The translations under genes were made by a program, and so were the position numbers. A stretch of 64,000 nucleotides of DNA, taken from contig OW285188.1 of NCBI GenBank assembly GCA_935421135.1, positions 9,156,733-9,220,732 on the forward strand, written 5' to 3'. The notes under the pieces were generated by a model, which made no database searches, was not told the origin of the DNA, and was given only the letters and a program-made list of their open reading frames with translations. This document shows positions 27,001 to 38,100 of this stretch, piece by piece. The first letter of the stretch is position 1. Each line of letters opens with the position of its first letter. Source of the stretch: Bugulina stolonifera. Taxonomy: Eukaryota > Bryozoa > Gymnolaemata > Cheilostomatida > Bugulidae.

Positions 27001-27471
27001 AAAGTGTTGGATAAGATTAATTGGAAAGATGATGTGTTGGATGACCCAACTTTTGCTGATGAGGCTATTACCAGATTGTGTGCCATGTTTCGTGTAGATG
27101 TGCAGTCAACAGTAAGAGCATTTCGGGAATATGCCTTTGCTGGAGGTGATGAGGCTCTAAAGAGTGGGTTCACTAGTTTAATTCAGGCTATTCAGCTTGT
27201 TCCCATTCAAACTGCAGAGTGTGAGCGTGGCTTTAGTGCGATGAATAGAATCCTAACTCCGCAGAGAGCGTCCATGTCGATTCAGCGGCTAAAAGACTGT
27301 TTGTTTGTTTACACCACTGGCCCTCCACTGAGTCTTTTTGAGCCACTCAGATATGTGAAATCTTGGTTGCGGCAAGGTGGCCACCTAGCTGATGACAATC
27401 AATCGTTAGCCAAGAAGCATAAATCGTACGCTGACCACCAATTCTACCAGCTGTGGCAATCATTAATTTGA
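24053..27471 (+). CDS. hAT-family transposase with TTF-type zinc finger and PIP-box-like N-terminus (3 exons, 760 aa)
   Basis: Cut-and-paste transposase of the hAT group that also includes the vertebrate KIAA1586, ZNF862 and ZMYM1-like genes. Exons 24053-24126, 24713-24816 and 25367-27471 splice in frame (GT-AG, phases 2 and 1; 2283 nt). Residues 4-11 (QRRLESFF) fit the PCNA-interacting consensus Qxx[LIM]xx[FY][FY]. A TTF-type zinc finger follows at about residues 95-165 (C-LVCH ... EHKESKAHK). The RNase H-like core has Asp in LLDESTS (~267) and ATDGCS (~338) and the WHCAAHRLEL motif (~364). The C-terminal dimerisation region has AECERGFSAMNRI (~680). No frameshift or premature stop, and it lies between matching termini, so it may be functional. 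Exons 1 and 2 are inferred from splice signals and reading frame. Confidence 0.85.
24180..24340. repeat. Two adjacent AT-rich palindromes in hAT intron 1
   Basis: At about 24186-24272, arms AGAATTTAATTGAATAAAAA / its complement flank a short AT loop. Directly after it a second palindrome has arms AATTATTTATTCAAATATT / complement. The two share the word AGAATTTAATT. No coding potential. Confidence 0.8.
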
Positions 27472-27538
27472 CGCAGGAATATGAAAGTATTTCATTATTG
27501 AACTCTGAATAATTAAAATGCTTTGTCAGTATAATGGT

Positions 27539-27861
27539 TATAATAATGATAATTGAAGTAATATAAATTTAAGTGGACTTATCTATCCTGTTCTGTTTTG
27601 TGCATGTGCATGTAGATAGTGTAGGGATGGTTGTACCTACATCCGCAACTTTGAATTTTTGTGGAATAGATGTGATTGATCAGTGTCAACTTTCTACATA
27701 TATGTCGCGCTCACATTTATTTCTATTCCACTAAAATTAAAAATGTCTGAGGTTGGTATATTCAGTTCTACACCATCTACTTGAGAGTGCACATGTATGA
27801 AACTGAACAGGATAGATGAGTCAACTTAAACTTATATCACTTCAATTATCATTATTATATT
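27539..27861. mobile_element. Foldback/MITE-like element (~320 bp) in the hAT 3' region
   Basis: Inverted arms of about 75 bp (TAATAATGATAATTGAAG... and its near complement ending at ~27860), including GAACAGGATAGAT-type words on both sides, with weaker pairing further inside. It starts ~70 bp after the transposase stop codon. Confidence 0.7.
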
Positions 27862-28156
27862 TATGCTCAACTATGCTATACCACCAATGTATGAGGTAGT
27901 GTAGAGCACTATAATATCCATTTTAATTTTGTTTACATCCTTCGAAGTGTATCTTTTATTGATATTATTGTTATAGTTCATTGTAAAATGTAAATAAATT
28001 GTGCAATGAATGTAATTAGAAATTTTGGTTTGAGGGTATGCGGTGTTATATTGTGGAATATTAAAATAGTCACATGTAGCTTCATTGACTATGCCCAAAT
28101 GTTCCTAGTTTGTCAACTACTAAATCTAAAGCACAAAGGAGGCAGTTTATGCATGG

Positions 28157-28264
28157 GCACTCATAACTGTTGCTAAAGTTAACTTTTTTCAGCTGCTATG
28201 TATTTTATCTGTCATGTCAATAACAATTGGGAGAGGACAACTTCAACAATGGGTTATGAGTGCC
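28157..28264. repeat. Small inverted repeat
   Basis: GGGCACTCATAAC (28157-28169) and GTTATGAGTGCCC (28252-28264) form a 13-bp perfect inverted pair ~80 bp apart inside the hAT 3' non-coding part. A small non-autonomous insert is possible; no target duplication seen. Confidence 0.5.
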
Positions 28265-28614
28265 CACAACTTTGTCTTGCACACTTGTGAAATTCAAACA
28301 CAGGATTCTGGATATTAGTGGCACCCCATCATGTGTGATGGTCAGCATTCACTTAGTCCCTTTGCTCAGTACTCTTGTTGGTACGGTCTTGTCTTTGATT
28401 TTGAGTTGAGTTTATCTGTTGAAACCTAGTATGGGTGAGTGTGTGAACACTTCTGCAATTGGTTTTTGAAGGGCTTTTAGGCACTGAAATCGCTCATAGG
28501 GCTTCAGCGGCCGGGGCTCCGCCCCGGACCCCGTTGGGGGGCTTACAGCGCCCCCCAAACCCCCTGCTGGAGAATAGGTAAGAAAAAAATTAGACTTTGA
28601 GCACTGTGGACACC

Positions 28615-28897
28615 CCCACCCAAATGCTGAATCTCCCTGATTTCCATCAGTGAAACTTGGCAGGCCTGACAGTAAGTTGACACCAAAGTGGTACCACTTT
28701 GGTTGACACTAGATAGTTCACAATTACTTTTTATAATTTCATAACAGGAAAAAATAAAGTTGTCCTCTCCCAATCTAATTTTAGAGAGAGTACAACTTCG
28801 AGTTATGAAGAAGCCCTAGGTGAGGTTTGTCACCGCGGCATTGATTGGACAACACGGACAATGTGATGAACCACTTCGGAGCAAAAAATTATAAAGC
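28615..28897 (+). promoter_or_regulatory. Presumed promoter region of copy C
   Basis: This is the 283 bp between the right-hand target duplication of the hAT transposon and the predicted start of copy C. It contains an inverted CCAAT (ATTGG at ~28845), a CCGCGG patch and TATAAA at 28890-28895, immediately before the ATG as in copy B. The hAT insertion may have cut off anything further upstream. Confidence 0.35.
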
Positions 28898-29136
28898 ATG
28901 GCGACTCCTATGGCATTCACGTGCCTTCGGAGTACAATATTTGATAAATCCTACTCAGTCTCTCTTGTCAAGATATACATGAGATTGAACAGGTTTCACT
29001 GCATGCGGATTCAGACCCGCAAGGCTTCAAATCACAATCACCCGTATGTAGAAGGGCATGATGCCTTTCGAAGTTACGCCAGGACTCAAAGAAAACGCGC
29101 CTTTTTCTTAAAAAATCAAAATGAAGACGTGATTGA
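28898..29136 (+). other. Predicted first coding exon of copy C
   Basis: An 80-residue reading frame starts MATPMAFTC and is basic, with few acidic residues until its end, as expected of a mitochondrial presequence. It ends at a good donor (GA|GTAAGT) in phase 2, as do exon 1 of copies A and B, and is the same length as exon 1 of B. A TATAAA-like string sits just upstream, as for copy B, and an inverted CCAAT lies at ~28845. If it does not belong to copy C it is an orphan first exon of a lost fourth copy. Confidence 0.65.
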
Positions 29137-32100
29137 GTAAGTTCTACTACATGTAAGTTGCAGTAAAGTATTAGTATACAGTTATAGTACTTAGTTAATC
29201 TGTATAATAATTGTTATAATTATGTTATTATAAACAGAGATGCGTGCAAGTTTTATTTTGGTAACTCAAGTTTCCATGACCAACTCCGAACTCTTAGTTG
29301 TGATTCTTCAAGTTACAAGTCAATTCTTTTTAGTGACAGATCAAGACTTTCAAGTTTCAAGTCAAATATTTGCATGTAACCAGAAACTCGAGTTTTTATT
29401 TCTCAAGTTATCCAAGTTAACTACAAGCAAGTTTCAATTCAATTATAATAATTATAATTAATAATTGAATTGAAACTTGCTTGTAAAGCCTTGTAGTTAA
29501 CAGAAAATAATTATTATTTTCTGTACCACGGTTAAATACGTATGGGGAATTTGCTGCTAACTCTATTTATTGCAATAATATAATCAAGCACAACTAGTAA
29601 TTACTATTCAAATCCAGTACGCAACCCAAAGTTCGACTACACTCACACTGCTCTACTTCACATAAGGCACTGCCTGTGCAATCACTTGGAACATCAGAGT
29701 TGCTCTAATACATAATGACAATGATAAAACTAACACACAGTCAACAAGTAAACAATATTGCATGCTATGCTAATTATTCACAGGTCAGATTATGAACTAT
29801 AACTACTTTATACCGCTGACTGTTCTACAGACTACATCTCCCCTTAATTTCTAAATCACCATTAGTCAAATACAAAAAGATCTGCAAGCCATTCAGGGGG
29901 TTTGCATGATCTAGCTGGCAGTTGTCTTTCTACATAATCAACTGCCTCACTAGGCTCATTGCCCACTATCATCATATCCTCATCAGCATCGCCATCTACA
30001 TGTAAATCATCATCTGTTTCATCTGCTTAAACAGTGTCCACGGGGCATACCTCAACTCCTTGCTCAAATATAACATCACCAGCCGGATGGCAAAGTCTTA
30101 GATCACTGATGTGACGATCAACACCGTTTACTCCCACAGTTGTGTTTGAAACCAGTGATGTCACCTTCCCAACCTTCCAAGGGGTTACACATTTAGCATT
30201 TGGCGGTTTGATATACACGAGATCTCCCGGTTTATAAGGATTTAGTCCAGTGCCACGTCCTTTCTTAGAATTGCCTGACACCTCAAGCACACACTCACTG
30301 CTCTACTTATAGGTACCATCAGCAGGAACAGCTCCGTCACTCTTGGGGCAGAAGTTGTACCGGAACAGCATTTCTTGTATGGTACCTCCAGAGTGGGCCA
30401 ACATTCTCTTCACTGTGCAATGGTGCCCCTCGACTATTCCATTTCCTGAGGCACGGGAAGCACAACTGAAGATGTGTTCTACATTCCATTTTGACATAAA
30501 TTCTCTCATTTTTGGCTCTGATAACAGGGCCCGTTGTCTGTGAGCAGTTCAACAGGTGGGCCTCTCTCATAAAACATCTGCTCTATTTCTTTTACCACAT
30601 TCTCAGCTGTTTCATTTGCCAGTCGTCTCCAAATAGCAAATCTGCTGGTCCACAGTCTATAATAGTCAAATAGGGAGTGCCTCTAAAATGAGTTATATCG
30701 GATGTCAGCCTCGCTCAGGACTCAGGTACGCATAATTCACCCTTTTCCCAGTTCACTGGTGCAGGGTCGATCCTCTTACATACATGACATTGAGAGACGA
30801 CCTTCCTAACATCATCTTCGCTCACCAAGCTACCCCATTTCCTTCTTGCTAGGTGGATAGTTTTAGCCACACCGGGGTGATGGGTATCATGCAGGTCTCT
30901 AACAGCTTGGGTGGAGTACGATAAGCCTAGTTCTTTAGCTCCCATAGTGGCACACGGTGAATGTAACAACCATTTCTTGGGCACTCGTGTCAAGGTATCA
31001 GCTATGTTTTGTTCTGATTTAACCAGTTTCATCTCAATTGACAAATTGTACAGTTCAATGAGCTCTGCAATCATGCCGAGTCTCCGGCGGATGAGCATTT
31101 CGCCCAAACCACACACTTTGGTTGTTTACTGTTTGTGATGTGATGTTTGTGAGTTCACCCAACCAAATACAGTATCCGAGTCCGTGCACACACGCATATG
31201 TCTCAAATCCCATTTCACACCACAACCGATACCGCGAATGACACCATCAAGCTCGGCCACATTGATATGATTGCCATCATCTTTCCGCAACCAACAACCA
31301 TCCTCGACCTGCTGCCCATCGATCTCTACAGACACCCCGATGGCCAGGTTGCTTGCATCACACCAAATGATACCCTTACCATCATTTGGCACTAACTACA
31401 CCTCTTTCACTGGATCATCACCTTTCACCGAGATAATGGATATCTCGCTAAACATAACATGAACTGACACTGGAATATGCTCATCACAATCATTTGCAGC
31501 TCTCTTCACAAAACTACAGGCGACTCTCAACCACCCACCAATAGGATAATGTCCTACGAGCTTACCACAGAGAGAAAACAGTTTTCTCTTCGCCATGTGT
31601 GTTCCAATATCGTCAATGTCATTGTCTCTTGCCCTAATACTCTTGCATCACTCAAATACTCAGTCTCCTTCGTCACCAAACCATACTGTGCCAAATGATC
31701 TATAACATCCTTCACAGGCAACTTATCCTCATCTACTACAATGTCATCTATGTAACTGTCCGTACCGGCCTCAATTTGATTATTCAAGGAGAGCACCTTG
31801 CTGAGTACTTTTGACATGATCTTTGGTGCCACGTTGAGTCCAAAGCCCATTCTTGTCATCACATACATTCTATTATTGTATCGCACATCCTGAAACTTCT
31901 GAAGTTCCCTTTCAATGTGCAGTTGCAGATAGGCTGCCTTTAGATCAACTGATGCACAATTGGAACTCATGCGACGCCATTTTTGTAACTTCTAGCAAAT
32001 TGCCACATCTGCACCCGGATTGCTACTGATATACTGATTCAGCTCTTTTCCATAGTCCATCACCGGTCTAATTTTCCCTTGCTTATTTTGCTGAATAACA

Positions 32101-35100
32101 GCCATGAGGGGTATTACACCTTGCACTTGTCCATGTACTAACTCAGAATATTCTTCAAGCCATCTTTTCTGGATCCAAGCCTCAATCTCGTTGTCATAGC
32201 CTTCTCTATGCTCATCATAAATGCAGTACTGTGCACACCAATTTTTCAATACTGGTTCTTTATCCCTCCACTTCCACTTTACGGTCCATTTTTCACCATC
32301 AAAAGTTTACCAAAAAATCTGTGTCATCAACTTCCACAATTTTACTCTCTGTGCATACACTTGCTGCAGCGACCGCCAACTGCTCTCTAGGCCTAGTGTC
32401 ACCAACTCTAGGAATCCCCTCAATGCTCACTGTTAATCCACCCAGGCCAGTGATGGCATCCATACCTAGAACCATAGAACAGTCACACACTAATTCCCTA
32501 GATACCAAACAGCACAGGTTCACTGTCTCTCCTCCAACAGTGACATCCAAATTGACCTCCCCCACTTGTATTTCCCGATGAGCGCTGAGGGCAGCTGTTT
32601 GACAGGTGATCAGTTGCTTCACATATATAGCATCTCCTCCCTCGATTCAGCCGTGAAGCTAATCCTCTTCCACGCTTCTCAGATGGGCAATCACGTGCCA
32701 AATGTCCCGTTCCCTGACAGTTATGGCATTACTTACCAACTCCTCCGGAACAAGTGACACCTGCACACACACAGCTAGAACAATCACCTCGAGAAGCCAG
32801 CATTGCCCGTGCCTTGCTCACGAGATTTGCTAATTCCATATCTTGGAGATTTACTGTAGACTTCAACTGCAGCGCTACATCACTTGGTGATATTCCCTGG
32901 TTCCAATCAGTTTCTCTATGTTTAAAAACTCTGCCCAATTGTACATGTTCACAATTACTTAGCCATCCTGGGCTCTAACCAGCTGCACTCTGTTTATAGA
33001 GAAGGGCTGTTTCACGACCTGTTTAACAACCAATGCATTGGTTATAAATGTGCTAAACAGAATGTCTATGTAGCATTCCAACTCTCAGCAATGCAATTTT
33101 TTCAATCAGTCAAGGTCCAATAGAACTTTTATATTTAACTAACTTGTTTTATATCATCTAGACATGACATCTTCATCTGTCTCGTTGTCTCTTTCAAATA
33201 GCCAAATTGAAGGTTTGCAGCTAAACTTGGTATGTTCAGCAATTAAGAAGCTCAGCTCTGCAGATCTATGTCTTCCTGTGCCCACCCTCCATGCTAAGTA
33301 ACCAAGCGTGGTGTTGTTCTTATTCTGACTGCTGCAAAATATGAATTTAATATTGCTGCACAACTAGAAACATGTATAACTAATAATATATGCAGTTGTC
33401 TGCATGGGCGATTGCATCTTTTTCTCCACAATGTTCAAATAAATGATGTAACAATGACACCACTGCGTTAACTACTTTAGATGTAGCCACAAGCTCGTTT
33501 ACCAAATAATTCATTGGCAATGGGGGTGATCAAACTCCAAATAGTACACACTTGAGATATATCGGTCCAGGTTGATGGGGGTCATGAGGTAATAAAGCTG
33601 AAAAAAGTATGATTTCTGAGAAATTATCAAATAACTAAACCGGAGGATATTACATTGACTGTGCACAGCAGAAGTCAGAGGAACTATGGTTAATAGGCCT
33701 ATAACATCTTGGAAGCAAGCAACTATGAAGTGTGTTCTACATGAAATAAGCTAAAGAAATTGCTGTCACTGCCACACATTAACCACCCAGTGATTGCTTA
33801 CCTTTGCATGCTAAAGACACAGCAGTGTTCATGCAAGTTATAATCAATGACTTTAACGTGATGCTGATATATTTGAATTTCAATGGCTTGATTTAAATGT
33901 GTAAATGCAGCTCAGTTAATTTTATTTCACCAGTGGTAACACTGACCTGATGGGCAAAACCGAAGCAGTAATGTGGGCTCTCAGGCCCAGTCAATGGTCC
34001 ATTAAACCAGTAAACCCACCCAATAGTCTTTTGCTGTCAGCAATACACTTGTTCATATATTGTTGGACAACAGCAGCATTCCTTAGGTGGGCTATGCTGC
34101 TCCTCTACCAGTGCCTGCTTTTCTTCTTCAGAGTGATTCACAGATCTATGATTAGATAGAGTATGAATATATACCACACATCACCTTCTTGTATTCTTGT
34201 TTTTTTTTTCTTTTACACTGAATTAAACTTACAGATTGTGTTTGTAGTTGGTGTTGCTAGCATGTCCACCGCAGGTGTGTTGACAGTTTGGATATGATTA
34301 TCATGGGCAACACGGCCTTCCATATTCTTGTGGAACTCTTGAGTGATCGTGCAGCAAACTCACTGGCTTGACAGCTCCTCATATAATAGGTGTATATAGG
34401 GTTTATCGTGTGGTCTGATGGCAGCACTTGGACGTCAGTCTTAAATCCTTGAAAATTGACAGAAAAGATAATGAAGTTCTTAGACAACATTGAAGTGATA
34501 GACTCCTTAACTGGACAAATTAATAAGTATAGTTTAAAAACCAATATTTTGCCGGATCTGCTGCCAAGAAGAAACAAGGAATCTCAACTGCTAACTAAGT
34601 AACAAAAATACTGAGGATAAAGTGAAGATACATTGACTACATGGTGGGACTACATACCTGGAACACGTCCTGACAGAGCTAATGCATATACAGCAGCTAA
34701 GATTCTTCAGAACGGTTACTACTTTTACAGCCTCTTCATAAGTAATAGTTGCACTATTCTTGCCCTTGTACTTCAACTATCTAGGGACGAAGCCATTTTT
34801 GTAATGGTTGGTTAAGGTTACGAGTTAACTATTACCAATACAGAAAACCACCTCTGCATAATGTTCTGCCTAAAAATATTAATTCAACAATCAGGATGAT
34901 ATTTTATAACTGACAAGTCTGTGTGTATCAATTTCTTTGATTTGGTGTCACTATCATTATTCGCTACTAACCTTCCAAGTAGTATTCAGCTCTGTGTTTT
35001 TCTCTAACAGTGGGGCAGTAGACCTGTTACATGACCCACCTGATGGCGCTGTCCGCTCCCTCCCTCTCTGCCGTCTTGCTGCGACAGTTGTAGCTATTAG

Positions 35101-38100
35101 TGCTTGAGCCAGGAGTTCTACATATAAAAATATATACATTGCATGTAAAGTTGTATCCCAACTTACATGTATTCACTCAAACGTAACACTGCGTATGAGA
35201 TAATTCGCACAGTCACAATTTCTATACTGCACAATGCTTTACAAATTCAAACCTGCATGCTGTGTTCAAATATGTTGTTTCATCCATTATACAAAGTAAT
35301 TTAGGCTTGTATGAGTGTTCATAAAGACTACAAACTAGCTGCGGTCCCCAAATAAGGGCCAACTCGAGCATAGCTGGAGCTCAGCCTAGCAGCGCGCTGA
35401 GTCAAATTAATGTTTTATTATATATGCAAACAATGCTACTCACCATTCACTCTAGCACTCGAGAGCTTCCGTGTCATTGCCCTATGAATGATTGTGTTAC
35501 TGGCCGCAAGAGAACATGGAGCTTGTGTTACTCCTATATCAGACTTGGAAAATGAGTATAAAAGAGTATAACATGCCGGGTCTGTATTTTGAGACCGAGT
35601 TCTAACAGAGACATTATAGCTTGGTATTTATTGGACAGAATTATAAAAAATTAGACTGACACTCATGAAATCTTACACCGAGCATTGGACTGTTTGTAAC
35701 AACATTAGGATATTGATATATGAAGCGCTTATGCATTATGGATTTAATGCCAGGAGGTTTGCAAACCATCAAAAATGGCAAATATTGGCAATTTTTGTTG
35801 AGGTGAACTTGGCCTAAAATTTAAGGTTTGTGTACAAGTAATTCAGAGGGTTAGTTTCCAGAATCATAACATTCAGGTCTTGTCTCTTAAATTTCCAAAG
35901 GTACTTTGTTCGTAAGCCTCAGGCATTTGATAGGTGACTTGCAGCCGTCCACCTGCAGTTCTTTTCGTAGGTGATGAGAGGCAAATAGGGTATATTTGAG
36001 ACTGGTGGGGATAGCACTAGAAAAATAGCTTTTTTGTGAGCTACATGTAATAAACAACTTTGTTGTGTATAAAATTCGAAAATTGGTTTCTGTGCTCATC
36101 AAACTTTAAGTTATCTTGTAAGATGACTCCAAGATACCTGGTGCTAGAGGCATGTACTAGCATAGGGCCAATTTTTATACTGCAGCACTTCATTCTTTGC
36201 TATTGTTGAAAGACATGCCCTACTGTTTTGCCCAAAGTATCTGAACTGGACTACAGTTCACTCTCTCTCATCGTTGCTACCTAATTTATCTTGACAATAT
36301 ATAGTTGTATATAAAAAATTACAATGGATGAATAAATTACATAAAAAATAATAGTGGTCACAAACAGTCGTGCTCCTTTCAAAGTTTTGGTTAAGTTGGT
36401 TTGGTTTAATTCTATCGTAATAATGTATCGTTTGTACCAGTGTTGATCTGGCACAGCAACTACTTCAGCTGGCTGGCTGTCCACTACTACTTTCCTTCAG
36501 AGCGGGAAAGCGATAAAAACTACTATTTTAAGACATCTGATTGGCTACGAATGTGCTATAGAAAAATTCAGTTTTCAGGATAACGATTTACAAGTTGCTT
36601 ATAAATAAATGTGCACAATTATAGAAGTGATCGACAGCATGTCATACCATTAATATCTCATGCAGTGCCCTAGACATACTGACACAATGTCTCCATTAAT
36701 GTCTTCTGCTCTGCATGCACGTGTTTCTTGAAAATCTGAAAGAACACATTTTCTACATTGTCGACTTTATCTGGAAATTTTGTTACGGCAATCTCAGTCA
36801 TGTATTCAATAACTGCATCGGCATGACTAAAAGGCACAAGACCTTCGGAGATGTTGTTTGTAGCATGGGATAAAACCTCAACTTGCCCTTCACTTCATTG
36901 ATCTGAATCATTGCAAACTATTTTTTAGCTGATGAAGTTTTGCTTTCATGCGGTTTATCTGTTCCTTTTTTGAACCTCCCACTGTGCTTTGTCTTAAAAA
37001 TTTTCTTTTTTATTGCATCAGAATTATCTTTGCATATCAAGCACAGGGGTTTCTCTTTTAGCAGTATCAATAAATAGTAACACTGATCATTGAATAACCT
37101 GTTTTCACTTTCACCTTTCCATTGTTTGATTAAGCTGCCTCCATAGTTGACAAATTGTCAAATGCAAGTAAAGCAAAGTTAGCGTAGTCATGTTTAGTAA
37201 ACGCTATGGTATAGTTAAGATGTCCCTTCAGATCTATGAAAGTTCAAAATATTCTGATGCACAATACAAGGAATTTCCCAATGTGATTAATGTACAGACA
37301 TCATATGCACATGATCAGCCTGTAGCATAGCACAACTCATGGGTTCTAGTACTAATCTTTAAAACATTTTGGTAAAGCACTACAGATTTACTTTTGTTTC
37401 AATGCACATTATATGCTATGAAGAGACACTTTGGAGATTTGGTGGGCTTGAAATGGGTCTTCGGGTTATATTGGGCAATTTGATATTTAGTTTGAGGCCC
37501 ATTAGCTTGAATGATGAGCTCACACCTTCTAGCCATGCTTTCTACCAACATGAGCAGGTCCTCTCTACCCATCACATGAAACCAGCACTGTATGTTTTTG
37601 ATCAACTCTCTTTTAGACTTTGCTGGTCCTTGAGATTTCCTAATCTCATCCGAAAGTTTTCTATTGGATTGAGATTAGGAGATTGAGGTGGCCAGTCACG
37701 ACCCTTTACACCTCGTCTGCCAATCCTTTTTTTAACCACTTGAGATTGGTGGCAAGGTGTGTTTTCTTTTTGGAATGTTCATTACTCATCACCAAACTCA
37801 CGTTTCAGGGTGGTTTTTAGTTAGCACTATACATTCTGGTCGATACTCTTCACCCATATGCCGAGTAACAAAATTGCTATCACCATAGCGTTCTATTGAG
37901 AAGAAAGACTCATCACTAAATATTACCTTTTGCCATTCTCCAACGCTCCAACTTCTGTTTCTTACCCCACTGTAAGTGCTTCGTTCTCGGAATCTCATTG
38001 ATGAGTGGTTTCTTCTGAGCCTTTTATGCCAACATTCGCCGCATCGCCAGAGCACTAGCATTCGCGCCTTGGTCTTTTCGCCATTGAACAGCTAAATCGG

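Larger units (their letters stand above)
23584..28606 (+). mobile_element. Complete hAT transposon (5023 bp)
   Basis: The left end CAGTGCTCAAAGTC (23584-23597) and the right end GACTTTGAGCACTG (28593-28606) are perfect 14-bp inverted repeats of the hAT CAG-type. They are flanked by identical 8-bp target duplications TGGACACC (23576-23583 and 28607-28614). Inside is an uninterrupted three-exon transposase gene. Hairpin elements sit in its intron 1 and 3' region. The structure is complete enough for recent activity. Confidence 0.92.
29522..32980 (-). mobile_element. Gypsy-like LTR retrotransposon, 5' truncated and frameshifted
   Basis: In minus-strand order: a gag end (32938-32729), two CCHC zinc knuckles (about 32720-32580), a retropepsin-like segment lacking a visible DTG (32622-32299), reverse transcriptase with YIDDI (about 31730) in pieces 32249-31992 and 31970-31396, RNase H (31392-31126), an integrase HH-CC zinc finger (31116-30715), part of the integrase core (30570-30303) and an integrase C-terminal domain (30290-30027). 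Several frameshifts and stops separate the parts. It lies in intron 1 of copy C on the opposite strand. The order PR-RT-RH-IN places it in the Ty3/Gypsy group. Confidence 0.85.

Noticed and set aside
33154..33850. Ankyrin-repeat gene exons on the minus strand (NTAVSLACK-, NTTLGYLAW-like strings)
   Set aside because: Neighbouring blocks (HADNC, SSQNKNN, EHTKF, SLLHHLFEH) fit the catalytic part of the DDE transposase family better and in the right order.
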